A model generated the notes under the pieces. That model was not told the origin of the DNA and made no database searches. It saw nothing but the letters and a program-made list of their open reading frames with translations. The translations under genes were made by a program, and so were the position numbers. Below are positions 1-9,127 of a stretch of 40,565 nucleotides of DNA, piece by piece (position 1 is the stretch's first letter; every line of letters starts with the position of its first letter). This DNA comes from an uncultured Nitrospira sp. (GTDB lineage: Bacteria > Nitrospirota > Nitrospiria > Nitrospirales > Nitrospiraceae): positions 1 through 40,565 of the forward strand of contig CABVRW010000024.1 in the NCBI GenBank assembly GCA_902500785.1. The letters run 5' to 3'.

Positions 1-54
1 CGAGAGGGCGGCAAGACCGTCGGCTCGGGCGTCGTCACGGAAATTCTAGCGTAG
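1..54 (+). CDS. tuf: Elongation factor Tu, C-terminal end only
   Basis: Only the last 17 codons and the stop are inside the window. They read [17 protein letters not shown], the usual end of the beta-barrel third domain of EF-Tu, the GTPase that brings aminoacyl-tRNA to the ribosome. Its position directly before rpsJ is the common str-S10 junction. The body of the gene lies upstream of the window. Confidence 0.93.
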   Translation, partial: REGGKTVGSGVVTEILA

Positions 55-94
55 TGATGTCCCGGTCAATTGGCCGGCATGTGAGGAGTTGAGC

Positions 95-406
95 GTGAAA
101 GTCGATCAAAGAATTCGTATCAGGTTGCGCGGGTTCGATTATCGCGTGCTTGATCAATCAGTAGTCGAGATCGTTGAGACGGTGAGGCGTAGTGGTGCCA
201 GGGTTGTGGGCCCTATTCCCTTACCGACTCGGATTGAGAAGTTTACGGTGCAGCGCTCGACTCACGTTGACAAAAAGTCCCGTGAGCAATTTGAGATCCG
301 TACTCACAAGCGGCTGTTAGATATCATGGAGCCGACGCCGGAAACGATGGACTCGCTGATGAAGTTGAATTTGGCGGCCGGGGTGGACGTGGAGATTAAG
401 CTCTGA
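95..406 (+). CDS. rpsJ: 30S ribosomal protein S10
   Basis: Small-subunit head protein, also the NusB partner in transcription antitermination (family knowledge). The product is 103 aa from the GTG at 95, matching the usual S10 length. It has the typical IRIRLRGFD start and the [18 protein letters not shown] segment. A TTG at 89 is also in frame, but the GAGGAG ribosome-binding site (83-88) would touch it, whereas it sits 6 nt from the GTG; I therefore prefer 95. First gene of the S10 cluster after tuf. Confidence 0.96.
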   Translation: MKVDQRIRIRLRGFDYRVLDQSVVEIVETVRRSGARVVGPIPLPTRIEKFTVQRSTHVDKKSREQFEIRTHKRLLDIMEPTPETMDSLMKLNLAAGVDVEIKL

Positions 407-448
407 CGATTGACTTCGGTCAATCACTTTTGAGCTGACAGGAAGACG

Positions 449-1069
449 ATGACAAACGGATTGTTGGGTAAAAAGTTGGGGATGACCCAAATTTATGACG
501 AAAGCGTTCTGGAGCCTGTCACAGTCATTGAGGCTGGCCCCTGTCGCGTCGTGGCAATTAAGACGAAAGAGCGTGACGGTTATGAAGCGGTCCAGCTGTC
601 GTTCGGAGAAGTTAAGGAGCGCAGGCTGTCGCAGGGTGAGCTAGGTCACCTGAAGAAGCATCAAGCTCCGCCCAGTCGATGGTTACGGGAATTCCCGAAA
701 GTTGGAGACGTCACGGTCGGTCAGACTATTAAGGTCGATATCTTCAAGAAGGGCGACTGGGTTGATGTAGTTGGAGTGTCGAAGGGTAAAGGATTTCAAG
801 GTGTGGTTCGGCGGCACAATTATTCCGGCGGTCCGGAGTCTCACGGATCCATGTTTCACCGCGCTCCAGGATCGATCGGCGCCAGTTCGTACCCGTCGCG
901 TGTGTGGAAAAACAAGGCCTTGCCTGGGCATATGGGGGATGAGCGCGTCACCGTTCAGCGATTGAAAGTGATTGACGCACGTCCAGATGAAAACCTGTTG
1001 TTTGTCCGCGGAGCAGTGCCCGGTGGTGAGAATGGGCTGCTGGTTGTGCGGAAGTCAAAAAAGAGTTGA
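449..1069 (+). CDS. rplC: 50S ribosomal protein L3
   Basis: Early-assembling 23S rRNA-binding protein whose long loop reaches towards the peptidyl transferase centre. The 206 aa product starts with LLGKKLGMTQIY and contains the conserved HRAPGSIGASSYPSRVWK loop followed by LPGHMGDERVTVQ. The position that is a methylated glutamine in E. coli (AGQMG) is histidine here, which occurs in many bacteria. AGGAAG lies 6 nt before the ATG. Four bases separate the stop from rplD. Confidence 0.97.
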   Translation: MTNGLLGKKLGMTQIYDESVLEPVTVIEAGPCRVVAIKTKERDGYEAVQLSFGEVKERRLSQGELGHLKKHQAPPSRWLREFPKVGDVTVGQTIKVDIFKKGDWVDVVGVSKGKGFQGVVRRHNYSGGPESHGSMFHRAPGSIGASSYPSRVWKNKALPGHMGDERVTVQRLKVIDARPDENLLFVRGAVPGGENGLLVVRKSKKS

Positions 1070-1072
1070 GCT

Positions 1073-1696
1073 ATGCCGATCGTTGATGTGGTGGACTCGA
1101 AAAAGAAGAAAGTTGGAACTGTGGATTTGCCGAACGAAGTGTTCGGTTGTAAGCCGCACGGTCCGCTCGTGCATGAGGCAGTCGTGATGCAGCGTGCGTG
1201 CGACCGCCAGGGGACCGCGTCCACTCTTCGCCGAGGCGAGGTCAGCGGATCTGGCAAGAAGCCTTGGAAGCAAAAGCATACCGGGCGGGCCCGTGCCGGC
1301 TCTTTGCGTTCCCCAGTCTGGAGGCACGGAGGGACAGTATTTGGTCCGAAGCCAAGAAGCTACGCGTTTGGTATGCCGCGAAAGAAATATCGCGCAGCCT
1401 TGCAGAGCGCGCTGTCAGCCAAGGTGCTTGAGGGGAATGTTGTTGTGGTGTCTGAGTTAGCCATTGCGCAAGCGAAGACTAAGTTGCTTGCCGCTGCGTT
1501 AACGCAACTTGGTATCTCGGGTACCGCACTACTGGTGATTGGCGATGTCAATTCTCATGTAGTGCAGGCTGGCAAGAACCTTTCGAACATTACTGTGTTA
1601 AGGCCGGAAGAATTGAATGTCTACGACGTCCTTCGCTGTCACTCCCTGGTGATCCCGCAGAGTGAATTGAGTCGTGTCAGTGAGGTGTGGTCATGA
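1073..1696 (+). CDS. rplD: 50S ribosomal protein L4
   Basis: Lines the peptide exit tunnel and, in some bacteria, represses its own operon. The 207 aa product contains the tunnel-loop signature (GSGKKPWKQKHTGRARAGS, then SPVWRHGGTVFGP). The last bases overlap the rplW start as ATGA, which suggests translational coupling. I saw no obvious S10-type attenuator, but the operon leader is outside the window. Confidence 0.97.
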   Translation: MPIVDVVDSKKKKVGTVDLPNEVFGCKPHGPLVHEAVVMQRACDRQGTASTLRRGEVSGSGKKPWKQKHTGRARAGSLRSPVWRHGGTVFGPKPRSYAFGMPRKKYRAALQSALSAKVLEGNVVVVSELAIAQAKTKLLAAALTQLGISGTALLVIGDVNSHVVQAGKNLSNITVLRPEELNVYDVLRCHSLVIPQSELSRVSEVWS

Positions 1697-1986
1697 AGGG
1701 CGACCTCCATCAGGTGTTAATCCAGCCGCTGTTGACCGAGAAAATCACCGCGTTGCGTGAACGGAGCAACACCGTAGGGTTTCTTGTGCATCCAGACGCG
1801 AATAAGATTCAGATCAGGCAGGCCGTTGAGTCACTCCTCAAGGTCAAGGTCTCCCGCGTAAACGTGGTCAACATTCGAGGCAAGGTGAAGCGATTGGGAC
1901 GGTTTGTCGGGAAGCGATCTGATTGGAAGAAGGCATTTGTCACGTTGAAAGAAGGCGAGAAGCTAGAGCTATTCGAAAGCGTGTAG
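1693..1986 (+). CDS. rplW: 50S ribosomal protein L23
   Basis: Exit-tunnel protein that docks trigger factor and SRP. It is 97 aa from the ATG at 1693, which overlaps the rplD stop (ATGA). A GTG at 1687 is in frame but sits almost on the GAGG ribosome-binding site (1682-1685), so ATG is the better start. The sequence carries the L23 pattern LIQPLLTEKITALRE, VHPDANKIQIRQAVE and the NVVNIRGKVKRLGR loop. Confidence 0.95.
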   Translation: MKGDLHQVLIQPLLTEKITALRERSNTVGFLVHPDANKIQIRQAVESLLKVKVSRVNVVNIRGKVKRLGRFVGKRSDWKKAFVTLKEGEKLELFESV

Positions 1987-2019
1987 CCATCGGGCCTCTC
2001 GATAGAGTGAGAATCAGCT

Positions 2020-2847
2020 ATGGCATTAAAGGTCTATAAACCAACGACACCCGGCCGGCGCGGTATGACGGCAATCCAGGGCGAGAAGCTCACGAAGAAA
2101 GAACCTGAAAAGGCTTTGACGGGCTTCCATCTCCGGACGGGTGGTAGAAACAATGACGGTCGCCAAACGATTCGCTTTCGTGGGGGTGGGCATAAGCGAC
2201 TCTATCGTCAAATTGATTTTCGGCGGGATAAAGCCGGAATTCCCGCTAAGGTTGCGGCTATTGAGTATGACCCTAACCGCTCTTCAAGAATTGCTTTGTT
2301 GCACTATGCCGATGGAGAGAAGCGCTATATTCTGGCCCCCGTCGGTCTGAGCGTCGGCGATATGGTCCAGTCTGGGGTTGGTGCAGAGGTTCGACCGGGA
2401 AATGCCCTCCCGCTCGTCAACATCCCCTTGGGTACCACGATTCACAACATCGAATTAAAACCCGGTAAGGGTGGTCAGTTGATCCGCAGTGCGGGTGGCT
2501 CTGCCCAAGTCATGGGCCGTGATGGGGCCTATGTTCAGATTCGCCTGAAGTCTGGGGAAATGCGTAAGGTTTTATCGACCTGTATGGCTACGGTCGGGCA
2601 GGTTGGAAATGTGGATCACGAAAACGTTGTGGTCGGTAAGGCCGGTCGTACGCGATGGAAGGGGAAGCGTCCCCACGTTCGCGGTGTGGTTATGAATCCT
2701 GTGGATCACCCGCACGGCGGCGGCGAAGGTAAGTCTGGCCAGGGTAACCCTCATCCTGTGTCTCCATGGGGAACGCCGGCTAAGGGCTACAAAACTCGCA
2801 AGAATAAAGCGACCGATAAATTCATCATCGCGCGCAGGAAGAAGTAG
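2020..2847 (+). CDS. rplB: 50S ribosomal protein L2
   Basis: Core 23S rRNA-binding protein needed for subunit joining and peptidyl transfer. At 275 aa it is standard length. It begins [16 protein letters not shown] and has the highly conserved C-terminal loop [13 protein letters not shown]; the histidine in this loop is the residue linked to peptidyl transferase activity in E. coli. It lies 33 bp after rplW and 11 bp before rpsS. Confidence 0.98.
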   Translation: MALKVYKPTTPGRRGMTAIQGEKLTKKEPEKALTGFHLRTGGRNNDGRQTIRFRGGGHKRLYRQIDFRRDKAGIPAKVAAIEYDPNRSSRIALLHYADGEKRYILAPVGLSVGDMVQSGVGAEVRPGNALPLVNIPLGTTIHNIELKPGKGGQLIRSAGGSAQVMGRDGAYVQIRLKSGEMRKVLSTCMATVGQVGNVDHENVVVGKAGRTRWKGKRPHVRGVVMNPVDHPHGGGEGKSGQGNPHPVSPWGTPAKGYKTRKNKATDKFIIARRKK

Positions 2848-2858
2848 GAGAGGGGATC

Positions 2859-3146
2859 ATGCCTCGTTCAATTACTAAGGGTCCGTTCGTCGATGATCAT
2901 CTGATGAGAAAAGTCGATCAGATGAATCAAACGAAGGATCGGAAACTGATCAAGACCTGGTCGCGTCGCTCCACGGTTGTGCCGGATATGATTGGGCACA
3001 CGTTTGCGGTGCACAACGGGAAGAAGTTTATTCCCGTCTTTGTGACAGAAAATATGGTTGGCCATAAGCTCGGAGAATTTGCTCCGACGCGCTTTTTCAA
3101 GGGGCACGGGCAGGCAAAGACCGAAAAAGCAGTGGCTCTTAAGTAA
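2859..3146 (+). CDS. rpsS: 30S ribosomal protein S19
   Basis: Head protein of the 30S subunit that contacts S13 and the A-site finger. It is 95 aa, with [15 protein letters not shown] at the start and the [20 protein letters not shown] core. AGGAGAGGGG upstream gives a strong ribosome-binding site. Standard S10-operon position between rplB and rplV. Confidence 0.97.
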   Translation: MPRSITKGPFVDDHLMRKVDQMNQTKDRKLIKTWSRRSTVVPDMIGHTFAVHNGKKFIPVFVTENMVGHKLGEFAPTRFFKGHGQAKTEKAVALK

Positions 3147-3191
3147 TCGCTGGTTCGCTGAAGGATCGGAAGGTTTGGGGTGGGGTCAGCT

Positions 3192-3545
3192 ATGGCAGAA
3201 GCAAAAGCAGTGTTACGTTTTGTGAGGGTGACGCCTAGGAAGGCGAGGATCGTAATCGACATGATTCGGGGGCAACAGGTTCCGATGGCATTGGCTATGC
3301 TCAGGCATACCCCTAAACATGCCGCGCGTGTCATTGAAAAGCTCCTGCGTTCTGCGGTTGCCAATGCCGAGCAAAAGGAGCTGGGCGACAGCGATGAGAT
3401 GTGGATCTCTCAGGCGGTTGTCAACTGTGGGCCGATTTATAAGCGTTTCCGTGCGCGGTCGATGGGCCGAGCCAACTCGATTCAGAAGCGCACCAGTCAT
3501 ATCACGATTGCGGTCGCTGCTCCCGGCGTCGCAGTGAATAGCTAG
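3192..3545 (+). CDS. rplV: 50S ribosomal protein L22
   Basis: Large-subunit protein whose beta-hairpin lines the exit tunnel next to L4. From ATG 3192 it is 117 aa. A GTG at 3180 would add four residues (MGSA), but the GGGGTGGGG stretch (3177-3185) is better placed as the ribosome-binding site for the ATG. The VRVTPRKARIVIDMIRG start and the RFRARSMGRANSIQKRTSHI hairpin are typical of L22. Confidence 0.95.
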   Translation: MAEAKAVLRFVRVTPRKARIVIDMIRGQQVPMALAMLRHTPKHAARVIEKLLRSAVANAEQKELGDSDEMWISQAVVNCGPIYKRFRARSMGRANSIQKRTSHITIAVAAPGVAVNS

Positions 3546-3577
3546 GGCTTTTACACTTAGACTGAGGGTTATTCTTA

Positions 3578-4246
3578 ATGGGTCAGAAGACACATCCAAT
3601 TGGATATCGCATCGGGTATAACTACACGTGGAGCTCTCGCTGGTACGCGGATAAAGATTACGCCAGGCTTCTTCATCAGGATATCAAAATCAGAAAGATG
3701 GTGAAGGCAAAGCTGTACCATGCCGGAGTCGCCAAGGTGGAAATTGAGCGGTCTGGAGATCAGACCCGAGTGATTATTCATACGGCTCGACCCGGCATAA
3801 TCATTGGGCGTAAGGGGGCCGAGGTCGACAAGCTCAAGGCCGCCTTGGAGAAGGAATACTCGGGGCAGGCGTACATTACGGTCAAAGAGATTAAGAAGCC
3901 GGAGTTGGACGCCCAATTGGTCAGTGAGAATGTGGCGACTCAACTGGAGAAGCGTGTCGCGTTTCGCCGTGCGATGAAGCGCAGTGTGCAGTCGGCGCTT
4001 CGTTTGGGTGCCCAAGGAATTAAAATTATGGTGGCGGGACGTTTAGGTGGTGCTGAAATTGCTCGAACCGAGTGGTATCGAGAGGGTCGTGTGCCGCTTC
4101 ACACCTTGCGCGCAGAGGTGGACTACGGATTCGCCGAAGCCCACACGACCATGGGACAGATTGGTGTTAAAACCTGGATTTACAAGGGTGAATTATTACC
4201 TGCCCTTCAACTGAAACCAGACTCGGCACTCGGCCGGCTTGGCTAA
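3578..4246 (+). CDS. rpsC: 30S ribosomal protein S3
   Basis: KH-domain protein at the mRNA entry channel, with helicase-like activity together with S4 and S5. It is 222 aa, starts [14 protein letters not shown], carries the KH signature [15 protein letters not shown] around residues 75-90, and has the C-terminal [25 protein letters not shown] block. GAGGG about 10 nt upstream serves as ribosome-binding site. Confidence 0.97.
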   Translation: MGQKTHPIGYRIGYNYTWSSRWYADKDYARLLHQDIKIRKMVKAKLYHAGVAKVEIERSGDQTRVIIHTARPGIIIGRKGAEVDKLKAALEKEYSGQAYITVKEIKKPELDAQLVSENVATQLEKRVAFRRAMKRSVQSALRLGAQGIKIMVAGRLGGAEIARTEWYREGRVPLHTLRAEVDYGFAEAHTTMGQIGVKTWIYKGELLPALQLKPDSALGRLG

Positions 4247-4274
4247 AAAGCCTTGATAAGGAAAAGGTGGGTTT

Positions 4275-4691
4275 GTGTTAGCGCCAAAGAAAGTTAAGTT
4301 CAGAAAAATGCAGAAGGGGCGGATGCGAGGGAAGGCATACCGTGGAGGAGCCATTACCCTGGGCGAGTTTGGTTTGAAAGCTCTTGAACCAGGATGGGTG
4401 ACGAGCCGCCAAATTGAAGCCGCACGTATTGCCATCACTCGATTCGTCAAACGTGGTGGGCAGGTATGGACTAGAATATTTCCCGACAAGCCCATCACCA
4501 AGAAGCCAGCAGAAACCCGTATGGGTAAAGGTAAGGGCAATCCTGAGTATTGGGTAGCCGTGGTTAAGCCAGGGCGGATTATGTACGAAATGGGCGGGGT
4601 TGCTCCAGATGTTGCGAAGCAAGCCCTGAAGCTGGCGGCTTACAAGCTTCCTATCGCGACCAAATTTGTGGCCCGCGGCGAGTTTCTGTAA
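4275..4691 (+). CDS. rplP: 50S ribosomal protein L16
   Basis: Sits at the A-site tRNA elbow and helps organise 23S rRNA. The start is GTG at 4275 ([17 protein letters not shown]), giving 138 aa, the family norm. It includes the [22 protein letters not shown] block and the [21 protein letters not shown] loop. Followed closely by rpmC. Confidence 0.97.
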   Translation: MLAPKKVKFRKMQKGRMRGKAYRGGAITLGEFGLKALEPGWVTSRQIEAARIAITRFVKRGGQVWTRIFPDKPITKKPAETRMGKGKGNPEYWVAVVKPGRIMYEMGGVAPDVAKQALKLAAYKLPIATKFVARGEFL

Positions 4692-4718
4692 CCTGTAGCA
4701 TTGTTGAGTGGTGATGTG

Positions 4719-4940
4719 ATGGATGTGAAGGATCTGAGCGGTCTCTCGATCGAGGAGTTGGCCGAAAAAGAAAAGCAGTTGCGCCATGAGCTGTTCAATC
4801 ACCGGTTCCAGCTTGGTATTGGTCGCCTTGAGAACCCCATGCAAGTACGGAGCACGAAACGCGACATTGCTCGCCTAAAAACGGTACGGCGTCAATTGGA
4901 ATTGCTGCAGACACAGGCCGACCAGTCGGTCGGAAAGTAA
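4719..4940 (+). CDS. rpmC: 50S ribosomal protein L29
   Basis: Small helical protein near the exit tunnel, next to L23. ATG 4719 gives 73 aa ([20 protein letters not shown]). An in-frame TTG at 4701 would add six residues but has no better ribosome-binding site. The [20 protein letters not shown] and [10 protein letters not shown] motifs identify the family. The start is uncertain by a few codons. Confidence 0.92.
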   Translation: MDVKDLSGLSIEELAEKEKQLRHELFNHRFQLGIGRLENPMQVRSTKRDIARLKTVRRQLELLQTQADQSVGK

Positions 4941-4954
4941 GAGAGAAGAGGCGT

Positions 4955-5224
4955 ATGAAGGAAGGCCAGCAACATCGACGTGAATGGTATGGCAATGTCG
5001 TCAGTAACAAGATGGATAAGACGGTCGTCGTTGCCGTGGAGCGCTCGGTAACCCACCCGATTTACAAGAAGGTTCTCCGACGCGTGACGAAGTTGAAGGC
5101 GCACGACGAGGGAAACGTGTGCAAAGTAGGGGATCGGGTTCAGCTCAGCGAGACTCGCCCAATAAGCAAAGATAAGCATTGGCGTGTGGTACGCGTCATG
5201 CTGAAGGGGCAGGTCGAGAAGTAA
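4955..5224 (+). CDS. rpsQ: 30S ribosomal protein S17
   Basis: OB-fold protein that binds 16S rRNA early in 30S assembly. It is 89 aa, containing [18 protein letters not shown] and the typical [20 protein letters not shown] / SKDKHWRVV end. GAGAAGAGG precedes the ATG. A 62-bp gap before rplN shows nothing notable. Confidence 0.97.
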   Translation: MKEGQQHRREWYGNVVSNKMDKTVVVAVERSVTHPIYKKVLRRVTKLKAHDEGNVCKVGDRVQLSETRPISKDKHWRVVRVMLKGQVEK

Positions 5225-5286
5225 CTACGGAACACACTTGAACCGCTGGAAGGGCAAGATCCTTTTGGCAGTGAGTAGGGCAGGGT

Positions 5287-5655
5287 ATGATTCAGAATTA
5301 CACATACATGGATGTGGCCGATAATTCCGGCGCGAAGCAAGTCATGTGTTTTCACGTGCTTGGTGGAACTAGGCGACGGTATGGATCGTTAGGCGACATT
5401 GTGGTCGTGGCGGTCAAAGAGGCGATCCCTCAGGCTGGTGTGAAGAAGGGCGATGTGAGCCGGGCGGTCATCGTGAGGACGACTAAGGAAGTGCGACGAG
5501 ATGACGGTTCATATATCAAATTTGATCGGAATGCCTGTGTGTTGATCAATGCCCAAGGAGAGCCTGTTGGTACCCGTATTTTCGGCCCAGTCGCTCGTGA
5601 ACTTCGCTGGAAGAAGTTTATGAAGATTATCTCGCTTGCGCCGGAAGTCTTGTAG
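5287..5655 (+). CDS. rplN: 50S ribosomal protein L14
   Basis: Large-subunit protein at the interface with 16S rRNA, and the target of the silencing factor RsfS. The 122 aa product matches family length exactly. It starts [20 protein letters not shown] and has the central [13 protein letters not shown] and C-terminal [13 protein letters not shown] signatures. Confidence 0.98.
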   Translation: MIQNYTYMDVADNSGAKQVMCFHVLGGTRRRYGSLGDIVVVAVKEAIPQAGVKKGDVSRAVIVRTTKEVRRDDGSYIKFDRNACVLINAQGEPVGTRIFGPVARELRWKKFMKIISLAPEVL

Positions 5656-5681
5656 TTGAAGGAAGAAAGGTTCTGGTAGGG

Positions 5682-6008
5682 ATGGCACGAATCAAAACGA
5701 AAATTCGCAAAGGCGACACCGTCATGGTGGTGACTGGGCGTGAGCGCGGAAAGTCTGGCAAGGTATTGTCCGTTGACACCGTGAACGGCAAGATCCTGGT
5801 AGAGAAACTCAATATGATCAAGCGTCACACCAAGCCGAACCAGAAACTTCGTCAGGGTGGCATTCTTGAACGTGAGTCTCCTCTTGCCATTTCCAATGTG
5901 ATGTTTTTGTGTCCAGTTACGAAGAAGCCAACTCGCTTAGGGGTCAAGCGCCAAGAAGATGGTCGGCGCGCGAGACTGAGCAAGAAGTCAAAAGAAATTG
6001 TCGAATAG
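5682..6008 (+). CDS. rplX: 50S ribosomal protein L24
   Basis: Assembly initiator with a KOW motif ([22 protein letters not shown], residues about 10-32). It is 108 aa, normal length. Its C-terminal half shows the [17 protein letters not shown] segment. The next gene, rplE, starts 20 bp after the stop. A longer rplE reading frame that would overlap this gene is not credible. Confidence 0.97.
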   Translation: MARIKTKIRKGDTVMVVTGRERGKSGKVLSVDTVNGKILVEKLNMIKRHTKPNQKLRQGGILERESPLAISNVMFLCPVTKKPTRLGVKRQEDGRRARLSKKSKEIVE

Positions 6009-6028
6009 TCGGAACAGGAAAGACGTTC

Positions 6029-6682
6029 ATGGCAAAAGTAGAGAAGGGTAAGGGCGGCAAGGGAGCTACTCCCCGGTCGTCAACAAAGAAGGAAGCCGCC
6101 GTTCCTGAGGTTTCTCAGGATTCAGGCAGTGAACATCAGTTCGCTCCGCGACTCAGGGAAACCTATCGCGATCAAGTGGTCCCGGCTCTCATGAAAGAGT
6201 TCGGTTATGGGAATTTGATGCAAGTTCCTCGTCTGGAACGAATCGTCTTGAATGTCGGCATGGGTGAGGCGATTCAAAACGTGAAATTGCTCGAAAGCGC
6301 ATCAAACGAATTGGGGATTATCACCGGCCAGAAACCAATCACGACTCGAGCGAAGAAAGCGATCGCTGGATTCAAGCTGAGGCAGGGTATGCCGATCGGC
6401 GCAAAGGTCACTCTCCGCAGCCGCCGTATGTGGGAGTTTTTGGATCGTTTGATCTCGCTGGCCCTTCCCCGAATCCGAGACTTCCGCGGCGTGTCACCGA
6501 AAGCGTTTGATGGACGCGGCAACTATACCCTCGGATTGAAGGAGCAATTGATTTTTCCTGAGATCGAATATGACACTGTGGCCTCCATCCACGGAATGGA
6601 TATTACCATCGTGACCACGGCCCACACGAATGATGAGGGGAAAGCCCTGCTGAAACATCTTGGTATGCCATTTCGAGCTTAG
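6029..6682 (+). CDS. rplE: 50S ribosomal protein L5 with N-terminal extension
   Basis: Binds 5S rRNA in the central protuberance and contacts P-site tRNA. The core is clear ([65 protein letters not shown]). The product is 217 aa, whereas L5 is usually near 180. The first roughly 38 residues are an extra Lys/Gly/Ser-rich tail starting [12 protein letters not shown]. The ATG at 6029 has CAGGAAAG upstream. No start codon lies at the usual L5 N-terminus, so the tail is probably real. Confidence 0.95.
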   Translation: MAKVEKGKGGKGATPRSSTKKEAAVPEVSQDSGSEHQFAPRLRETYRDQVVPALMKEFGYGNLMQVPRLERIVLNVGMGEAIQNVKLLESASNELGIITGQKPITTRAKKAIAGFKLRQGMPIGAKVTLRSRRMWEFLDRLISLALPRIRDFRGVSPKAFDGRGNYTLGLKEQLIFPEIEYDTVASIHGMDITIVTTAHTNDEGKALLKHLGMPFRA

Positions 6683-6742
6683 GGCTCGGTTTGAATGAGG
6701 ATCGCTTGGCGGCGTTCGCCATGCGCGATTAAGGGGGATTCC

Positions 6743-6928
6743 GTGTCAAGATTAGCGCTCAAAAATAAGGCGGCTAAGAAATCGAAGTTTGGCTGTCGAG
6801 ATTACAACCGCTGCGGGCTCTGTGGTCGTGTGCGTGGATTCTTGCGTCGCTTTCGGATGTGTCGTATTTGTTTTCGATTTCTGAGCCTCAAGGGTGAGAT
6901 TCCCGGAGTGCGCAAGTCAAGCTGGTAG
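6743..6928 (+). CDS. rpsN: 30S ribosomal protein S14, zinc-binding (type Z)
   Basis: Short 61 aa zinc-ribbon form of S14. Two CxxC pairs (CGLC and CRIC) lie in the C-terminal half, followed by [11 protein letters not shown]. The GTG at 6743 gives exactly the standard 61 aa length and has AGGGGGA (6732-6738) in front. An in-frame ATG further upstream would add 16 unrelated residues and is rejected. Confidence 0.95.
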   Translation: MSRLALKNKAAKKSKFGCRDYNRCGLCGRVRGFLRRFRMCRICFRFLSLKGEIPGVRKSSW

Positions 6929-6973
6929 TCGGTCTAGTGGAAGCTTGCCGCTGCAAGCGTAAAAGAGGAATGC

Positions 6974-7369
6974 ATGCTTACTGACCCAATTGCTGATCTG
7001 TTGGTGAGATTAGGGAACGCTGCGCGTCGGCGTCAAGATGTAGTCAAGGTCCCCGTTTCCAAGGTGAAGCGGCAAATTCTGAATATCCTCGGCAAAGAGG
7101 GATTCATTCTTGGCTACGGTGAGATTGAAGAAGATGGTCATCCATTTTTCTCCGTCCAGCTTCGGTATGTAGAAGAGGCGCGTCCGATGATCACGGGTAT
7201 GCGCCGAATCAGCAAGCCAGGGCGCCGGGTGTATGTAGGGAGAGATGAAGTGCCGAAGGTCAGGAACGGGATCGGTGTCGCGGTCATTTCAACCTCGAAA
7301 GGTCTTATGACCGACAGTGATTCCAGGCGGTCTGGGTTAGGTGGTGAAGTTCTCTGTTCTGTCTGGTAA
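6974..7369 (+). CDS. rpsH: 30S ribosomal protein S8
   Basis: Primary 16S rRNA-binding protein, and the translational repressor of the spc operon in E. coli. It is 131 aa, with MLTDPIADLLVRLGNA at the start and the C-terminal signature GVAVISTSKGLMTDSDSRR plus GGEVLCSVW. AAGAGGAA is the ribosome-binding site. A 57-bp gap precedes rplF. Confidence 0.97.
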   Translation: MLTDPIADLLVRLGNAARRRQDVVKVPVSKVKRQILNILGKEGFILGYGEIEEDGHPFFSVQLRYVEEARPMITGMRRISKPGRRVYVGRDEVPKVRNGIGVAVISTSKGLMTDSDSRRSGLGGEVLCSVW

Positions 7370-7426
7370 GCAAAGTTGGGTGAGACGCAGTAATAACCGG
7401 ATTCGGTATAACGTAACGGGGTTCGT

Positions 7427-7963
7427 ATGTCGCGGATAGGGCGTAAACCAATTTCAGTTCCAGCGGGTGTGGACATTAAGGTTGCCGGTCGTCTCGTGTC
7501 GGTTAAGGGACCGATGGGTAAGCTCGATTGGAAGTTGACCGATGGTGTGAGTGTCGCGGTCAACGACGGGCAGCTGGTCGTCAACCGTTCTGGTGATGCT
7601 CGCCAGGTACGGGCGATGCACGGGTTAGTTCGGGCAGAGCTCAGTAACATCATCCAGGGTGTTACCAAGGGGTATGAGAAGGCGCTTGAGATTACCGGGG
7701 TGGGTTACAAGGCCCAGCTTCAGGGACGTGAGATGAGTTTTAACGTCGGCTACATCAATCCCGTGGCTTATACGGTTCCGCCAGGCATTGATGTCAAGGT
7801 CGACAAGCAAACCCTCATCTCGATTCGAGGTGTTGATAAGCGGCTTGTCGGTCAGGTCGCGGCGAATATTCGCTCCATTAAGCCCCCTGATGTGTATAAG
7901 CAAAAAGGAATTCGATACGCTGGTGAAGTCTTGAGGAAGAAGGCAGGCAAGACCGGCAAGTAG
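7427..7963 (+). CDS. rplF: 50S ribosomal protein L6
   Basis: Two-domain protein near the sarcin-ricin loop and the factor-binding site. It is 178 aa, with MSRIGRKPISVPAGVDI at the N-terminus and the C-terminal motif IRSIKPPDVYKQKGIRYAGE that defines bacterial L6. Nine bases separate it from rplR. Confidence 0.98.
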   Translation: MSRIGRKPISVPAGVDIKVAGRLVSVKGPMGKLDWKLTDGVSVAVNDGQLVVNRSGDARQVRAMHGLVRAELSNIIQGVTKGYEKALEITGVGYKAQLQGREMSFNVGYINPVAYTVPPGIDVKVDKQTLISIRGVDKRLVGQVAANIRSIKPPDVYKQKGIRYAGEVLRKKAGKTGK

Positions 7964-7972
7964 AGGCTTCTG

Positions 7973-8338
7973 ATGAATACCCAAGAAAAAAACAGAAAAT
8001 TAGCTCGCCGGAAACAACGTGTTAGGAAATCTGTCATCGGGACAAGTGATCGGCCACGTCTGAACGTGTTTCGTAGCCGCTCTCACATCTACGCTCAAAT
8101 TATCGATGACCTTCGTGGGCATACCATCGCTGCGGCTTCGACGTTGGACGAGGCGTTACGGAAATCGGTGAAGTCCACGGGTAGTATTGAGGGGGCGAAA
8201 GCCGTTGGCAAACTTATTGCTGAGCGTGCGAAGTCAGCCAAAGTCTCAATGGTGGTCTTTGACCGCGGCGGGCGACAATATCATGGGCGTGTAAAGGCGT
8301 TAGCTGATGCGTCCCGTGAAGGCGGCCTGCAGTTCTAA
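7973..8338 (+). CDS. rplR: 50S ribosomal protein L18
   Basis: 5S rRNA-binding protein of the central protuberance. It is 121 aa, with a basic N-terminus ([23 protein letters not shown]), the [15 protein letters not shown] motif and the C-terminal [27 protein letters not shown] block. The 76-bp gap before rpsE shows no further gene. Confidence 0.97.
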   Translation: MNTQEKNRKLARRKQRVRKSVIGTSDRPRLNVFRSRSHIYAQIIDDLRGHTIAAASTLDEALRKSVKSTGSIEGAKAVGKLIAERAKSAKVSMVVFDRGGRQYHGRVKALADASREGGLQF

Positions 8339-8414
8339 GTACGGGATCATGCCAAGGTTGGCCGTCCTCTGCTCGTAGCAAGCCAAATGAGACGACTTAA
8401 AGGAGAATGACGCT

Positions 8415-8918
8415 GTGCGAGTCAATCCCGAAGAATTGAGTCTGAAAGACAAGGTGGTGTTTATTAACCGTGTCGCCAAAGTCGTGAAGGGCGGAAAGCG
8501 TTTCAACTTTTGCGCCTTGGTGGTTGTGGGCGATGGGCAGGGGTATGTCGGCGTGGGGAAGGGGAAAGCAGCAGAAGTCCCCGTAGCGATTTCAAAAGCT
8601 GTCGAACAGGCCAAGAAACATTTGGTCCGTGTTCCCATAAAAGGGGGAACCATTCCTCATGAAGTGCACGGACTCTTTGGTGCAGAACATGTCTTGCTCA
8701 AACCGGCCGCCGAGGGAACCGGCATCATTGCCGGGGGAGCGGTGCGGGCGGTCGTCGAACTCGCTGGCGCGCATAATATCATTGCGAAGACTCTAGGCCG
8801 CGGCAATCCTTTCAACGCGGTCAGGGCGACGCTCAATGGGCTTCAGCAGTTGTGTGATCCTCAAGAAATGATGAAATTACGCCGCAGTGCTGGAAACGAA
8901 GCGCAGGTACATCTCTAA
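8415..8918 (+). CDS. rpsE: 30S ribosomal protein S5
   Basis: Needed for decoding accuracy and for mRNA entry-channel function with S3 and S4. The GTG start at 8415 gives 167 aa, with AAAGGAGAA upstream. It has the [19 protein letters not shown] motif and the [14 protein letters not shown] segment. The stop overlaps the rpmD start by one base (TAATG). Confidence 0.97.
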   Translation: MRVNPEELSLKDKVVFINRVAKVVKGGKRFNFCALVVVGDGQGYVGVGKGKAAEVPVAISKAVEQAKKHLVRVPIKGGTIPHEVHGLFGAEHVLLKPAAEGTGIIAGGAVRAVVELAGAHNIIAKTLGRGNPFNAVRATLNGLQQLCDPQEMMKLRRSAGNEAQVHL

Positions 8919-9127
8919 TGGCTACTGAAAAAAAAACAGCAAGTGCTCAATCAAGTCTTCGAATTACCCTGAAGCGGAGTCCGATCGGTACGCCGTATAA
9001 GCATCGGTTGGTGCTCAGGGGATTAGGGCTGCGTAAACTTAATGCCACGGTGTTACGGCCCGCAAGCGATCAAGTTAAAGGCATGATTGCCAAGGTGGGC
9101 TATTTACTGGAAGTGAGTCCCCAATGA
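8918..9127 (+). CDS. rpmD: 50S ribosomal protein L30
   Basis: Small large-subunit protein, 69 aa. The L30 pattern is SLRITLKRSPIGTPYKHRLVLRGLGLRKLNATV with VKGMIAKVGYLLEV at the end. Overlaps at both ends (TAATG with rpsE, ATGA with rplO) indicate coupled translation. Confidence 0.95.
   Translation: MATEKKTASAQSSLRITLKRSPIGTPYKHRLVLRGLGLRKLNATVLRPASDQVKGMIAKVGYLLEVSPQ

Noticed and set aside
5909-6028. Longer version of rplE starting inside rplX.
   Set aside because: The added residues do not resemble L5 and overlap most of the L24 C-terminus; ATG 6029 has a proper ribosome-binding site.
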